64,000 nt of DNA from Bifidobacterium callimiconis (GCF_003952005.1 NZ_QXGJ01000003.1:124001-188000), one strand, 5' to 3'; numbered from the stretch's first letter, positions 25,800 through 35,772 are shown. Made by a program: numbers and translations. Notes: generated from the sequence alone by a model not told the origin.

Positions 25800-27293
25800 A
25801 TGGAAGACAACGAATTGCATCAGTGGCTCATCGAATCCTTCGGTCCGATTCAGGGGGAATTGGCGTGGAAGCAGTTCTCGTCCCTGCCGGATTCGATTCG
25901 CGACCAGATCATGAGCCAGGGCGTGGAGGGACTGCCCAAGCCCTCCGAGGTGCGTTCCCTGGCCGAGGCGCTCACCGCGGGCGGCCTCAATTCCATGGGT
26001 GACGTACATCGCACGATGGAGGAGGGGCCGATCAACGTCAAGCTCGCCCAGTCCATCGCCCTGAACAAGACCCGCGACGCCGGCTCGCAGACCATGGTCA
26101 GCGCCGAGGACGGCGCCGCCGCCCGTCGTGCGCTCAGCGAGGCGAACCTGTGGCTGGACTCCGTGATCGAGTTCGACCCGGTCAAGGGTCAGCCCGACGT
26201 GCTCACCCGCAGCGAATGGGTGGAGAAGACGCTGCCGTCGTGGGCGTCGTTCGCCGCGCCGGTGGCCGAGTCGATGAACGATGCGCTCGCCTCGGTGATC
26301 TCCGAACGTCTGGGCGGCGCACTGGGTGGCGAGATCTCCGGCATGTTCGCCGGACCGGTGCCGATTCCGATTCCGGACGATCTCAAGGATCCGTCCACGC
26401 TGATGAAGCTGCTCGGCAACACGTCGTTCGCCATGCAGCTGGGAGGCGCGGCCGGCAACCTGTCCACCGAGGTGCACGGCAGCTTCGATCAGGGCATCGC
26501 ATTGCTGAAGAACCCGGCGGGCGCGCTGATTCCGGAGAACATCACGGCCTATGCCAAAGAGCTGGAAATCGACCGCGGCGAGGTGATGAGCTTCCTGGCC
26601 CTACACGAGGTGGCGCACGCCCGACTGTTCGCCGCCGTGCAGTGGCTGATGCCGCGTTTCGAGGCGCTGATCGGCAAGTACGCCCGCGGCATCTCCATCG
26701 ACCTGGACGCCATGGAGGAGCAGCTGCGCGAGGCGGAGATGATGAATCCCGAGTCGATCGCCGGCGCGGTGAATCTGGCCAAGGTGGGCCTGTCCGACAC
26801 TCCGGAGCAGCAGGAGGCGCTGGCCGGTCTGGAGCGTCTGCTCGCCCTGGTGGACGGCTGGGTGGATTGCGTGGTGTGGCGTGCCGGCATGGCGCACATC
26901 CCCCACATCGAGCAGCTGCGCGAGATGATGCGCCGCGAGCGCGCGGTGGGCGGTCCCGCCGAGCTGACCTTCGAATCGCTGCTGGGTCTCAAGCTGCGCC
27001 CCAAACGTCTGCGCGAGGCGGCCGACGTGTGGGAGTCGATCACGTTCACCGAAGGCTCCGAGGGTCGCGACGGCAAGTGGGGTCATCCCGATCTGCTGCC
27101 GTCGCTGGGCGACAAGCCCGCGGCCGGCACGGCGTCCGACGGTGGTTCGGATGCGGCTTCGTCTTCGAACGCAGCTTCCGATACCAAGATCGATTGGGAT
27201 GCGGAGCTGAGCAAGCTGCTTGACGAGGATGGCGGCGACGGCGATTCCAAGGACGGCGGCGATTCCGCGCCTTCGGATGGGGAGGATAAGTAG
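25800..27293 (+). CDS. Zinc-dependent metalloprotease, DUF2342-type (zincin family)
   Basis: The 497-aa protein has the zincin motif HEVAHARLF near residue 275, embedded in the family-typical context FLALHEVAHARLFAAVQWL. Other blocks are NLWLDSVIEFDPV, LTRSEWVEKTLP and, late, GLKLRPKRLREAADVWE. This matches the actinobacterial family of putative zinc metalloproteases once linked to coenzyme F420; the substrate is unknown. The C-terminus is a Ser/Asp/Gly-rich acidic tail. The ATG at 25800 has a weak GAAGGT site. No signal peptide is seen, so it is probably cytoplasmic. Intergenic repeats follow the gene. Confidence 0.85.
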   Translation: MEDNELHQWLIESFGPIQGELAWKQFSSLPDSIRDQIMSQGVEGLPKPSEVRSLAEALTAGGLNSMGDVHRTMEEGPINVKLAQSIALNKTRDAGSQTMVSAEDGAAARRALSEANLWLDSVIEFDPVKGQPDVLTRSEWVEKTLPSWASFAAPVAESMNDALASVISERLGGALGGEISGMFAGPVPIPIPDDLKDPSTLMKLLGNTSFAMQLGGAAGNLSTEVHGSFDQGIALLKNPAGALIPENITAYAKELEIDRGEVMSFLALHEVAHARLFAAVQWLMPRFEALIGKYARGISIDLDAMEEQLREAEMMNPESIAGAVNLAKVGLSDTPEQQEALAGLERLLALVDGWVDCVVWRAGMAHIPHIEQLREMMRRERAVGGPAELTFESLLGLKLRPKRLREAADVWESITFTEGSEGRDGKWGHPDLLPSLGDKPAAGTASDGGSDAASSSNAASDTKIDWDAELSKLLDEDGGDGDSKDGGDSAPSDGEDK

Positions 27294-27315
27294 GTAGCGG
27301 CTAGCTAGGGGCTAT

Positions 27316-27528
27316 CCCCTCCCTCAGTCACGCTTTGCGTGACAGCTCCCTCCCTCGGAGGGAGCACGAAGGTACATGCCGTGACGTGGGAGGGGCTTGC
27401 GCTTGTGCTCCTCTCAGTCTCACTACGTTCGACAGCTCCCCTCCCTGAGGGGAGCCACTCTAATTGGCTCATCCCTGTGCTCCCTCCGGGGGAGGGAGCT
27501 GGCCGACGCAGTCGGTCTGAGGGAGGGA
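27316..27528. repeat. Three copies of the intergenic double-hairpin repeat
   Basis: Copies at about 27316-27366, 27405-27456 and, inverted, 27477-27528. Each has a small hairpin (AGTCACG-CTTT-CGTGACA type) next to a larger one (AGCTCCCTCC...GGAGGGAGC). They fill the gap between the metalloprotease and the convergent helicase gene. Confidence 0.75.
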
Positions 27529-27537
27529 TCGACGCCC

Positions 27538-29028
27538 TTACCGCAGGAAGCGGCTGGGGGTGCGGCGCTGGGGGCTGGCGGCCTCCTTGCCGTAGGCGAA
27601 GGACACGTCGACGGTGTCCTCGCCACGTGTCACCGCCACATAGAACAGTCGTCGCTCCTCCTCAAGGGCCTCCCCCGCGGCCGGGGAACCGAACGGGATC
27701 AGCCCCTCCGAACAGCCGATGATGAACACGTGCTTCCATTCCAGACCCTTGGACGCGTGAATCGTCGAAATGCTCACCTGACCGGCCTGCCGCGCGGTCA
27801 GTTCATCGGCGGCGGCCTGTGCGGCGGCGGACGACGAATCGATCAACGTGGCCTCGGTCTGCGCGTACTCCGTACGGATACGCGAACGGATGCCCAGTTT
27901 CCCCAATGCGGCACGAATCATCGGCCCCTGCGCGTTGATGCGCATGAGCACAGCCACGTCGTTGGGGCTCACTCCCCTGTCGATCAGCGTGGCGATGCGG
28001 CGGGCCACACTGGTCGCCTCCTTCTCGTCGTTGTCGTAGGCGGTGACCATCATGCGGCGGCCTGCCGGCCGGCCGGATCGCAGCACCAGATAGTCACGCG
28101 CCTGAGGCGATGCGGACAGCACACGATTCGCATAATTGACGATCTGCGGAGTGGAACGGTAGTCCGTGTCCAGCCGCACATCGGTGCACGGCCGACGCCA
28201 TTCCTCACCGAAATGCAGCAGATAATGACTGGTGGCTCCGGCGAACGAATAGATGGTCTGCGCCGGATCGCCCACCACGCACAACGAGTCGCGGCCCCGC
28301 ATCCACAGGTTCAGCAGTCGGTGCTGCAGCGGGGAGACGTCCTGATACTCGTCCACGGTGATCCACCGCACCTGCGACCGGATCGTGGCGGCTGGCTGGT
28401 CGAACTGTTCGAGCACATGGCAGGTCATCAGCAGAATGTCGTTGAAATCCATCTGGTTGCGGCCGGTCTTCTCCCGCTCGTAGACGTCGATGACGTCGGC
28501 CATGGCGTCGGCGCCGAGACCGGCCGGCGGCTGTCGATGCGTGGCCGCGCATACGCGTGCGTAATCCTGCGGCGCGATAAGCGATACCTTGGTCCAGTTG
28601 ATTTCGGCGAGCAGTGCGCGGATTGTCATGGCGTCCGGTTCGGTCTGACCGTTCACGCGGGCGAGCGCCACGGTGGCGAGCTGACGTGGATCGGTGACGA
28701 TCGACGGGAAATACGCCTCGCTCAGGTCCGACCACGCGCGACGGAGCTGATGCAGCGCGGCCGAATGGAAGGTGGCGGCCTTGACCGTGGGCACGCCGAG
28801 CGCGGCGAGACGCGAACGCATCTCGGTGGCGGCCTTGACGGAGAACGTGACGGCGAGCGTGCGCGCGGGATCCCACTGACCCGTGGCGCACGCATGGGCG
28901 ATGCGTCGGGTGATGGTACGCGTCTTGCCGGCGCCGGCGCCGGCGATGATGCGCACCGGACCATCGATGCTGGTGGCCGCGGTCAGCTGGGATTCATCGA
29001 GCCCTTCAAGGATTTTCTCGCCATTCAT
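27538..29028 (-). CDS. UvrD/Rep-family DNA helicase (UvrD2-like)
   Basis: A 496-aa superfamily 1A 3'-5' helicase. Walker A is IIAGAGAGKTRTITRRIA, motif Ia is LAVTFSVKAATEMRSR, motif II is WITVDEYQDVSPLQ, motif III is CVVGDPAQTIYSFAGA, motif IV is DTDYRSTPQIV, motif V is ISTIHASKGLEWKHVFI and motif VI is LFYVAVTRGED. It is shorter than UvrD/PcrA and has no HRDC domain, which fits the small actinobacterial UvrD2 type. The start at 29028 follows GGAGCG by 7 nt; upstream in-frame ATGs add 16 residues. It is divergent from the APH-like gene. Confidence 0.9.
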   Translation of the reverse strand: MNGEKILEGLDESQLTAATSIDGPVRIIAGAGAGKTRTITRRIAHACATGQWDPARTLAVTFSVKAATEMRSRLAALGVPTVKAATFHSAALHQLRRAWSDLSEAYFPSIVTDPRQLATVALARVNGQTEPDAMTIRALLAEINWTKVSLIAPQDYARVCAATHRQPPAGLGADAMADVIDVYEREKTGRNQMDFNDILLMTCHVLEQFDQPAATIRSQVRWITVDEYQDVSPLQHRLLNLWMRGRDSLCVVGDPAQTIYSFAGATSHYLLHFGEEWRRPCTDVRLDTDYRSTPQIVNYANRVLSASPQARDYLVLRSGRPAGRRMMVTAYDNDEKEATSVARRIATLIDRGVSPNDVAVLMRINAQGPMIRAALGKLGIRSRIRTEYAQTEATLIDSSSAAAQAAADELTARQAGQVSISTIHASKGLEWKHVFIIGCSEGLIPFGSPAAGEALEEERRLFYVAVTRGEDTVDVSFAYGKEAASPQRRTPSRFLR

Positions 29029-29096
29029 GTTCACACGCTCCATTCTGTCAGGTTTCCTGACTGAAATGAAAGCCATCGTGCATTAGAGTGGGAGAC

Positions 29097-30725
29097 GTGA
29101 GTAAACGTTCAGTATTTACCTTGGCGGCTCTGGCATCCGCGGCCGTGCCGGAACTCGCCGTGGCCAGCACACGCGAATCCGAGCAGTACCTGCTTTCCGG
29201 TCCCGACGATATCGACGTCGCCGTGGTGACCGATACCGCGGGACGTGAGTTCGACGTCAGCGTGTCGAGCACCGCGGCGGGCAAAAAGCGTCTGCTGACC
29301 CGCGCCAAGGCGTCGGCCGCGCTGGTCCGTGCCAAGGAGCCGGCCGGTCTCGGCTTCGCATTGGAACGCACCGTCGCGTTCCAGCCCGGCGACAACGATC
29401 GTGGTCCCACCGGTTCGGCCGCGGTACTGATCACCATGCACAACCCCGGTGCCGCCACGCCGCTCGACCAGCTCACGGAAAGCCAGTGCGTGTCGGTAGG
29501 TACGGCCATCGGCGCCATTCATCGTCTGCGTCCCGCCTTCCTGGAGAAGGAGGGATACCCCGTCTATTCCGCCGCGCAGATCCGCCAGCAGCTGGTGGCA
29601 TGGATCGCCCGGCTCAAGGAGGCCGGCCACGTTCCCGACGAGATCACCTCGAGCTGGGAGCGCATCGTGTCGACCGAGGGATTGTGGTCGTTCCGCACCT
29701 GCCCGGTGCATGGCGGGTTCAACGACGGCGACATGCTGTTCTCAAGCACGGGGCTGAACGCGATCTATCACTGGAGCGACATGCAGGTCAACGATCCGGC
29801 CCGCGATCTGGCGTGGATCTTCGCGCGACTGGACGCCAAGCGACGCAACAACGTGCTGTCCGCGTACGCGCGACTCATCGGTTCGCGCCTGGACGATCTG
29901 ATCATGCTGCGCGCCAGCCTGTGGCTGCAGATGGAACAGGTGGGCGAGTTCATTCGCGCGCTCGACCGCGCCGACAACGACCGGATTCTCGAATTCAAGG
30001 CGCACGTGGAGCGTCTGGCCCATCAGCTTTCCGTCCGTACCTCCAAGGTGAACGCGACGGCAAAGGGACGTGCCGGACGCAATCCGTCCACGATCACGGT
30101 CGGCACGCTGCTCGACGACGATCGCAATCGTGCCGGACGCGACGATCAGCAGGTCAGCGACTCCACCATGCCGCACAAGACGATCCCCGACGAGGAGACC
30201 GCGCCGGCGTCCTCCACCGCTCCGGCATCAAAGCGCTGGAAGCTGCGGGACGATCTGCGATCATCGGATTCCGCCGGCGTAAGCTTCCAGCCGCACGCAT
30301 CGCGTCAGAGGGTGGATTCTAACACCATTCCCGTGGAGCCGCCCAGCGATCCGGCCGAGGACGAGAAGACCATGGCGCTGCCCAAGCTGCGTCCCGAGGA
30401 TTTCGACGACGACGGCAACCTGCTGGACCGCAGCCGGACCGGATCCGATGCCGCGGATACGGGCTCCATGGCCTCCACGGAATCGCAGACCGTGAACGCC
30501 GAACGGCCCGCCGGATACATCTCGCTTATCGACAAGGACAGCGTGAACGCGGCGCCCGACAGCGGCAGCGGTCAGATCCCCATCACGCGCACGTCGGACA
30601 CCGTGCCGCAGACCGGCGCGTCCGGCACCGGCAACGCCGACGACTCCGCACCGGAAACCAGTGCGACTGACGCCCAGAGCGAAGAGACGGGCGGCGCGAC
30701 CGGAGAACAGCAGACCGCTCGCTAG
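29097..30725 (+). CDS. APH-like phosphotransferase domain protein with long disordered C-terminus
   Basis: Residues 1-310 match the aminoglycoside/macrolide phosphotransferase fold. The catalytic loop is CPVHGGFNDGDMLF, where GG replaces the usual GD, and the metal-binding loop is HWSDMQVNDPARDLAWIF. Residues about 320-540 are acidic, Ser/Thr/Asp-rich and probably disordered. Its place beside uvrD2 and DUF3107 is a conserved actinobacterial context, so a housekeeping role is more likely than antibiotic resistance. The GTG at 29097 is taken as start because TAGAGT lies 7 nt before it (leaderless type); a GTG 3 codons upstream is the alternative. The changed catalytic loop may mean low or no kinase activity. 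Confidence 0.72.
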   Translation: MSKRSVFTLAALASAAVPELAVASTRESEQYLLSGPDDIDVAVVTDTAGREFDVSVSSTAAGKKRLLTRAKASAALVRAKEPAGLGFALERTVAFQPGDNDRGPTGSAAVLITMHNPGAATPLDQLTESQCVSVGTAIGAIHRLRPAFLEKEGYPVYSAAQIRQQLVAWIARLKEAGHVPDEITSSWERIVSTEGLWSFRTCPVHGGFNDGDMLFSSTGLNAIYHWSDMQVNDPARDLAWIFARLDAKRRNNVLSAYARLIGSRLDDLIMLRASLWLQMEQVGEFIRALDRADNDRILEFKAHVERLAHQLSVRTSKVNATAKGRAGRNPSTITVGTLLDDDRNRAGRDDQQVSDSTMPHKTIPDEETAPASSTAPASKRWKLRDDLRSSDSAGVSFQPHASRQRVDSNTIPVEPPSDPAEDEKTMALPKLRPEDFDDDGNLLDRSRTGSDAADTGSMASTESQTVNAERPAGYISLIDKDSVNAAPDSGSGQIPITRTSDTVPQTGASGTGNADDSAPETSATDAQSEETGGATGEQQTAR

Positions 30726-30777
30726 AATCCCCTAATAGCGAAACGTTCGCCAATCCACAATTCCAAGGAGGAATCAC

Positions 30778-31005
30778 ATGGACGTTGAAATCGGCATCCG
30801 CAACGTGGCCCGCGCGGTCAACTTCGCCACCGACAAGTCCGCCGACGAGGTCAGCGACGCGATCAGCAAGGCCGTAGCCGACGGCACTGTGGTCGACCTG
30901 ACTGACACCAAGGGCCGTCGCATCGTCGTCCCCGGCAGCGCAATCGGCTACGCCATCGTCGGTTCCGAGACCACGCATCCCGTCGGCTTCGGCGCCCTGA
31001 GCTGA
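30778..31005 (+). CDS. DUF3107 family protein
   Basis: A 75-aa protein of a small actinobacterial family: MDVEIGIRNVARAVNFAT at the start and the C-terminal block GRRIVVPGSAIGYAIVGSE are diagnostic. The function is unknown; the fold looks like a small alpha/beta domain. The ATG has AAGGAGGA 7 nt upstream. It is probably co-transcribed with the APH-like gene 52 bp away and is followed by intergenic repeats. Confidence 0.88.
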   Translation: MDVEIGIRNVARAVNFATDKSADEVSDAISKAVADGTVVDLTDTKGRRIVVPGSAIGYAIVGSETTHPVGFGALS

Positions 31006-31020
31006 CGCCTTTTGGCCGCT

Positions 31021-31142
31021 CTCCCCTCAGTCAGACTGCGTCTGACAGCTCCCCTCGGAGAGGGGAGCCAGAACCTTGCAGACTTCACAGGGTAGGCTCC
31101 CCTCGCTGAGGGGAGCTGTCTGCGTAGCAGACTGAGGGGAGC
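31021..31142. repeat. Two facing copies of the intergenic double-hairpin repeat
   Basis: Direct copy at 31021-31069 (CTCCCCTCAGTCAGACTGCG ... GAGAGGGGAGCC) and inverted copy at about 31095-31142, giving an arrangement that could fold as a whole. It lies between the convergent DUF3107 and VKOR genes. Confidence 0.75.
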
Positions 31143-31168
31143 TGCCACGTCCCGTCCCGGAAAGTCCC

Positions 31169-31819
31169 CTAGAACAGGGCGGGGCCCTCCTTCACCACGA
31201 TGATGGCGACCAACGCCAGCACCCACACCACATCGACCATGAGATCCGCGTTGAGACGGTAGTACGAGTCGAGACCGCGACGAAGCGATCCGAACCGTCC
31301 ATCCAGCCGCGGCAGATCCTGCACCACCACGCTCGCGTGCGTCAACGCCATGAACTGGATCGTCGTCGAGAACATAAGCACCAGGCACCACGGGCACAGC
31401 GCGTGAATCACGAACACGGACTGCGTGAACAGCCAGTAGGCGTACATCAACGCCGCAAGACCGCCCAGCCACGTGCATACGGCGAACCAGCGCGGCACCA
31501 CGACACGAATCAGCCCGATCACTGCGACCGTGATGAACACCGACTCGGCGGCGATGCCGAAGAACGCGTTCGGATAACTCAGTCCGTTGAACTTGATGAT
31601 CTCCGCCTGCCAGCTCTGCGCCACGGTGGAGCAGGAGACCACGGCGTTGAGATCGCAGTCGAGCTTGTTGCCCGGGTCGCGCGCCAACTGCAGCGTCTCC
31701 GCGGACAGCACGAACGACACGACCAGCGCCACGACGGACGCCAGCAGCATGATCAGATATGTCCACCCGGCCGTATGACGACGTCCTCGAGGAGCGCCAA
31801 GATACTCGTTTTCACCCAT
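31169..31819 (-). CDS. Vitamin K epoxide reductase (VKOR) family membrane protein
   Basis: The 216-aa membrane protein has four to five helices. The active-site pair is HALCPWCLVLMF and the loop cysteines are in DCDLNAVVSCSTVAQSW, followed by GLSYPNAFFGIAAES, all VKOR hallmarks. Actinobacterial VKORs reoxidise DsbA-like proteins for disulfide formation outside the membrane; no DsbA gene is adjacent. The start at 31819 is chosen for the AGGGGGA site upstream; an ATG at 31846 adds 9 residues but has no ribosome site. Confidence 0.88.
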   Translation of the reverse strand: MGENEYLGAPRGRRHTAGWTYLIMLLASVVALVVSFVLSAETLQLARDPGNKLDCDLNAVVSCSTVAQSWQAEIIKFNGLSYPNAFFGIAAESVFITVAVIGLIRVVVPRWFAVCTWLGGLAALMYAYWLFTQSVFVIHALCPWCLVLMFSTTIQFMALTHASVVVQDLPRLDGRFGSLRRGLDSYYRLNADLMVDVVWVLALVAIIVVKEGPALF

Positions 31820-31921
31820 GACGGCGGTTTCCCCCTGCTTTGACATGAAAAATCAAGACACGCATACCGTGCACCGACGACGTGGCGCGCACATATGCCG
31901 CACTCAGCTTACGATAGTCAT

Positions 31922-32794
31922 ATGACTGCTAATGAATCCATTCCCGGCTGGGACCTGCACTGCCATACCGCGTACTCCGACGGCACGGAAACCCCGGAGG
32001 GCCTGATTCTGGAGGCGAAGCGCCGGGGCCTCCATGGCGTGGGCATCGCCGACCACGACACGTGGGCCGGATGGGATGAGGCCGTCGCCGCAAGCCGTGA
32101 ACACGGCGTTCCGCTCATGCGCGGCACCGAGATCACCGCCGACGTGGACGGTATCTGCGTACACATGCTCGGATTCCTGTATTCGCCCGAGGATGAGGTG
32201 CTGCGCGACCTGTTCGAGACCACGCGCACGAATCGCGTTCGCCGTATGAAGAAGATGGTGGAGAACCTGTCCGTCGACTTCCCGATCACCTGGGATGACG
32301 TCGTCCATCAGGTCAAGGAGGGCGAGCGCACCACCATCGGTCGCCCGCATATCGCCGACGCCATGGTGGCCATGGGCTTCTTCGCCACGCGTTCGGAGGC
32401 GTTCGCCAAGACGATCAACAAGAACGGCCCGTATTATGTGCCGATCGTCTCGCCGAGCGCGAAGACCGTGGTGGAAGCGGTGAAGCACGCGGGCGGCGTG
32501 AGCGTCATCGCCCATCCGGCCGCCACATCGCGCAACAAGCACATCCTGTCCGATCAGAACATCGCCGATCTTGCGGCGGCCGGTCTTGACGGGCTCGAGG
32601 TGTTCCACCGTGACAACTCCCCCGAACAGCAGCAGCGTCTGCTCGGCCTGGCCGCCGATCTGCATCTGCTTGCCACGGGCGGTTCGGATTGGCATGGCGC
32701 GTCGGGCAAGCCGAACATCATGGGCGAGAACGTCACCAGCGACGAGGTGGTGGCTCAGATCGTGGATCGTGGCGCGATCGGTCTGATCGACTAG
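31922..32794 (+). CDS. PHP-domain phosphoesterase (RNase AM/TrpH-like)
   Basis: A 290-aa metal-dependent phosphatase of the polymerase-and-histidinol-phosphatase fold. Metal ligands are visible in DLHCHTAYSDG, GIADHDT, GTEITAD, IAHPAAT and GGSDWHG. The closest characterised relatives remove 3' phosphates from 3',5'-bisphosphonucleotides or trim RNA 5' ends. The ATG at 31922 has TACGAT 6 nt upstream, indicating a leaderless start. It is divergent from VKOR and ends at the terminator 32827-32871. Confidence 0.85.
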   Translation: MTANESIPGWDLHCHTAYSDGTETPEGLILEAKRRGLHGVGIADHDTWAGWDEAVAASREHGVPLMRGTEITADVDGICVHMLGFLYSPEDEVLRDLFETTRTNRVRRMKKMVENLSVDFPITWDDVVHQVKEGERTTIGRPHIADAMVAMGFFATRSEAFAKTINKNGPYYVPIVSPSAKTVVEAVKHAGGVSVIAHPAATSRNKHILSDQNIADLAAAGLDGLEVFHRDNSPEQQQRLLGLAADLHLLATGGSDWHGASGKPNIMGENVTSDEVVAQIVDRGAIGLID

Positions 32795-32826
32795 GCGGTG
32801 CAAGCGCCCGAACGGACAATCGTCAT

Positions 32827-32871
32827 ATCAAGGCCCGGCAGATCGGTTCACATGATCTGCCGGGCCTTGAT
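32827..32871. terminator. Bidirectional hairpin terminator between the PHP gene and dapF
   Basis: 18-bp perfect arms (32827-32844 and 32854-32871) with core AAGGCCCGGCAGATC and a 9-nt loop, placed between convergent genes. Confidence 0.85.
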
Positions 32872-32896
32872 TATGCTCCTCGACGTTCCGCAGTTT

Positions 32897-33817
32897 CTAC
32901 AGCAGTTCCACCTTGCCGACGATCGCGGCGTCGCCGGTGAGCTCCACGTGCGCGTCGTCCACGACCACGCGCAGGGTGCCACCGCGCACGGTGATGGTCC
33001 AGTCGCCGATGCCGGTGAGCTTGCGCAGGGTCACGGCCGTGGCGCACAGGCCGGTGCCGCAAGACAGCGTCTCGCCCACGCCGCGTTCGTTGACGCGCAT
33101 GAAGGCGCGGCCAGTGCCGTGGTCGTCGTCGATCGCATCCACGCGTACGAATTCGGCGTTCTGATCGGATTCGAGCACGGGGTCGACCACGGGCTTGCGG
33201 GTGAGATCCAGATCATCCACGCCGGGCAGGGTCGCATCGTCGGCCAGACCGCGACCGGTCCGATCCTCGAGCACGGCCACCACGTGCGGATTGCCCATGT
33301 CCACGAACGTGCCCTTGGCGGAACCGTCGTGATCGGGAATCGTCACCGTGAAGGCGCGGGACTCCCCCGCCTTCCACGCGCCCATGTCGATGCGGAACAC
33401 GTTGCGGCCCAGTCCCGGCACTTCGCCGAGCGAGGTGAGCACCTTCACGCCGGCACGGGTGCCGAGGCGCAGCGGTTCGCCACCGGGGGCGTCCATGTAT
33501 CCGAGACGCTGGGCGAACAGCGCGGTGGCACGCGTGCCGTTGCCGCACATCTCGGCCAGAGAACCATCGGCGTTGCGATAGTCCATGAACCATTCGGCGC
33601 CGGCGGCCTCAAGATCGGCCACCTGCTCGACGCTCAGGTCGGCGACGAACCGCGGATGGGTCAGACGAAGCAGACCGTCGCCGCCCACGCCGAAATGACG
33701 GTCGTCAAGAAAACGGATCTCATCCTCGGTCGGCTCGTACACGCCGTCCGGGTCGGCGTACATCACGAAATCATTGCCGGTGCCGTGACCTTTGTAAACA
33801 ATCTGTGGAATGCTCAT
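32897..33817 (-). CDS. dapF: Diaminopimelate epimerase
   Basis: Cofactor-independent racemase converting LL- to meso-diaminopimelate in lysine synthesis. Both catalytic cysteines are present: [10 protein letters not shown] and [11 protein letters not shown]. The N-terminus [13 protein letters not shown] and the FGVGGDGLL block are typical. The 306-aa length is slightly longer than the usual 270-300. The start at 33817 (MSIPQIV) is preferred over the ATG 3 codons upstream. Divergent from murI. Confidence 0.95.
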   Translation of the reverse strand: MSIPQIVYKGHGTGNDFVMYADPDGVYEPTEDEIRFLDDRHFGVGGDGLLRLTHPRFVADLSVEQVADLEAAGAEWFMDYRNADGSLAEMCGNGTRATALFAQRLGYMDAPGGEPLRLGTRAGVKVLTSLGEVPGLGRNVFRIDMGAWKAGESRAFTVTIPDHDGSAKGTFVDMGNPHVVAVLEDRTGRGLADDATLPGVDDLDLTRKPVVDPVLESDQNAEFVRVDAIDDDHGTGRAFMRVNERGVGETLSCGTGLCATAVTLRKLTGIGDWTITVRGGTLRVVVDDAHVELTGDAAIVGKVELL

Positions 33818-33914
33818 GACATCCAAGGGTATGGCAGCGAACAGACGAACCCGGTGCGGGAGACTACGCTATGGTGTGAGTGTTCGTGCCGCACGGCGGA
33901 AAAGGAGTTGGAGC

Positions 33915-34691
33915 ATGACGTCGAACGCACCCATCGGAGTGTTTGATTCCGGTCTTGGCGGTCTTTCCGTGGTCAGGCAGATCAGGCGTGATCTGCCGAA
34001 CGAATCCGTACTGTATTTCGGCGACAGTGCGCATGCGCCGTATGGCACGCGCGAGCCGGAGCAGATCAAGGGATTCTGCTTCGACATCTGCGACCGGTTC
34101 ATCGATCAGGGCGTCAAGGCCATCGTCGTGGCATGCAATACGGCCACGTCGGCGGCGGTCAACGATCTGCGCGCACGCTACACGATTCCGATCATCGGCA
34201 TGGAGCCGGCGCTCAAGGTGGCCTGCGACCGTGGACACGGCACCCGCCAGCATGTCATCGTGGCGGCCACGCCGCTGACGCTGCGCGAGCGCAAGTTCGA
34301 ACGTCTGGTCCAGCGGTTCGACGACGATCACGAGATCTTCAAGCAGCCGTGCCCCGATCTGGTGCGGATCGTGGAATCCGGGCATCTGGACGATCACGAT
34401 CTGGTGATGGACACGCTGCACGGCTATTTCGACCGTTATGACCTTACGGGCATCGACAGTGTGGTGCTCGGCTGCACGCACTTCGTGTTCTACCGCAATT
34501 ATTTCCGTGAGCTGCTGCCGGAGAACACCGCCATCATCGACGGCAACGCGGGTACAGTGAACCATCTGGAAGTCATTCTCGAATCGCTGGGTGCGCTGGC
34601 CGAGGAAGGGCGCGAAGGCACGGTGGAGCTGTCGAACTCCGATCATGACCCGCGAATCATGACACTGTCGCACACGCTGCTCGGCGAATGA
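33915..34691 (+). CDS. murI: Glutamate racemase
   Basis: Makes D-glutamate for peptidoglycan. The acid/base residues are in [12 protein letters not shown], the two catalytic cysteines in [11 protein letters not shown] and [10 protein letters not shown], and the substrate block [11 protein letters not shown] is intact. Length 258 aa. The ATG at 33915 follows AAAGGAGTTGGAG. Single gene, divergent from dapF, 94 bp before the patatin gene. Confidence 0.95.
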   Translation: MTSNAPIGVFDSGLGGLSVVRQIRRDLPNESVLYFGDSAHAPYGTREPEQIKGFCFDICDRFIDQGVKAIVVACNTATSAAVNDLRARYTIPIIGMEPALKVACDRGHGTRQHVIVAATPLTLRERKFERLVQRFDDDHEIFKQPCPDLVRIVESGHLDDHDLVMDTLHGYFDRYDLTGIDSVVLGCTHFVFYRNYFRELLPENTAIIDGNAGTVNHLEVILESLGALAEEGREGTVELSNSDHDPRIMTLSHTLLGE

Positions 34692-34785
34692 CCGTAGACG
34701 TGACCGGTGCGAGGACGTCCCTCGCGCCTACAATGGGCTCTCAACGATTGCAGGCATAGGGCATTCAAGCCATGGGGAGGCACAT

Positions 34786-35628
34786 ATGAAGACGGGGATC
34801 ATCGACGTCGGCGGCGGGTTCCGCGCGATCTACGGCGCGGGCGTGGTGGATCGTCTGCTGGAGGACGACGTGCACATCGACTATGCGATCGGCGTGTCCG
34901 CGGGCAGCGCGAATCTGGCCTGCCTGCTGTCCAAGCAGAAGAACCGCTGCTATCGCTTCTACACGGGGTACGCGTTCCGTCGTGAATATGCCAGTACGTA
35001 CAACTTCGTGAAGGACCACAATTTCGTGGATCTCGACTACGTATACGGTACGCTGTCGAATCACGACGGCGAGGACCCGCTCGACTATGCGACCGCGCAC
35101 GACAATCCCATGGACTTCCAGGTGGTGGCGTGCGAGGCGGAGACCGGCGAACCGCATTACTTCCCCAAGAGCCGTCTGCGTCAGGACGACTACGATGTGT
35201 GCAAGGCGTCGAGTGCGGTGCCGGTGGCCTGCGAGCCGTACGTGGTGGATGGGGTGCCGTACTTCGACGGCGGCATCGCCGATCCCGTGCCGGTGCAGAA
35301 GGCGCTCGACGACGGCTGCGACAAGGTGGTGGTGGTGCTCACCCGGCCCAAGGACGTGCTGCGCGAGCAGCGCAAGGACAAGGGGCCGGCGGCCATTCTG
35401 CGCCGCACCTATCCGGAGTCGGCGGAGAAGCTGCTCAACCGGTACGCGCTGTACAACGAGGAGGTGGCGCTGGCCAAGCGGTACGAGGCCGAGGGACGCG
35501 TGCTGATTCTGGCGCCGACCGATCTGTTCGGCCTGTCGACGCTGCACAAGAACTACGAGGGACTCAACCGCATGTACCGTCAGGGGTATGCGGACGCGGC
35601 GGCCGTGGCCGACTTCCTCGTCGCATAA
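34786..35628 (+). CDS. Patatin-like phospholipase (RssA/YjjU type)
   Basis: A 280-aa lipid acyl hydrolase candidate. The nucleophile elbow is AIGVSAGSAN, the dyad Asp is in DGGIADPVPV, and the oxyanion region near the start, IDVGGGFRAIYGAGV, resembles the G-G-G-x-R/K motif. It corresponds to the small bacterial patatins without a signal peptide. The substrate is unknown. ATG preceded by GGGGAGGCAC. A hairpin terminator follows at 35647. Confidence 0.88.
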   Translation: MKTGIIDVGGGFRAIYGAGVVDRLLEDDVHIDYAIGVSAGSANLACLLSKQKNRCYRFYTGYAFRREYASTYNFVKDHNFVDLDYVYGTLSNHDGEDPLDYATAHDNPMDFQVVACEAETGEPHYFPKSRLRQDDYDVCKASSAVPVACEPYVVDGVPYFDGGIADPVPVQKALDDGCDKVVVVLTRPKDVLREQRKDKGPAAILRRTYPESAEKLLNRYALYNEEVALAKRYEAEGRVLILAPTDLFGLSTLHKNYEGLNRMYRQGYADAAAVADFLVA

Positions 35629-35646
35629 CGCGCATGAGTACGGCAC

Positions 35647-35694
35647 GCCGGCGTTGTGTTGCGGATCGCCGATGACGCGCAACACAACGTCGGC
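35647..35694 (+). terminator. Hairpin terminator after the patatin gene
   Basis: 17-nt arms (35647-35663 and 35678-35694) with one G/A mismatch, core CGTTGTGTTGCG, followed by GTTT. Confidence 0.65.
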
Positions 35695-35772
35695 GTTTCA
35701 CGCATGGCGCATCCCGCACTCCCCCGTATAGTGGTCTCTGGTACACACACAACAAAACATAGGAGTTTTGCC

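Noticed and set aside
27316..27528. CRISPR array
   Set aside because: The repeats are self-complementary, unequal in spacing and orientation and spread over 18 kb; no cas genes are seen.
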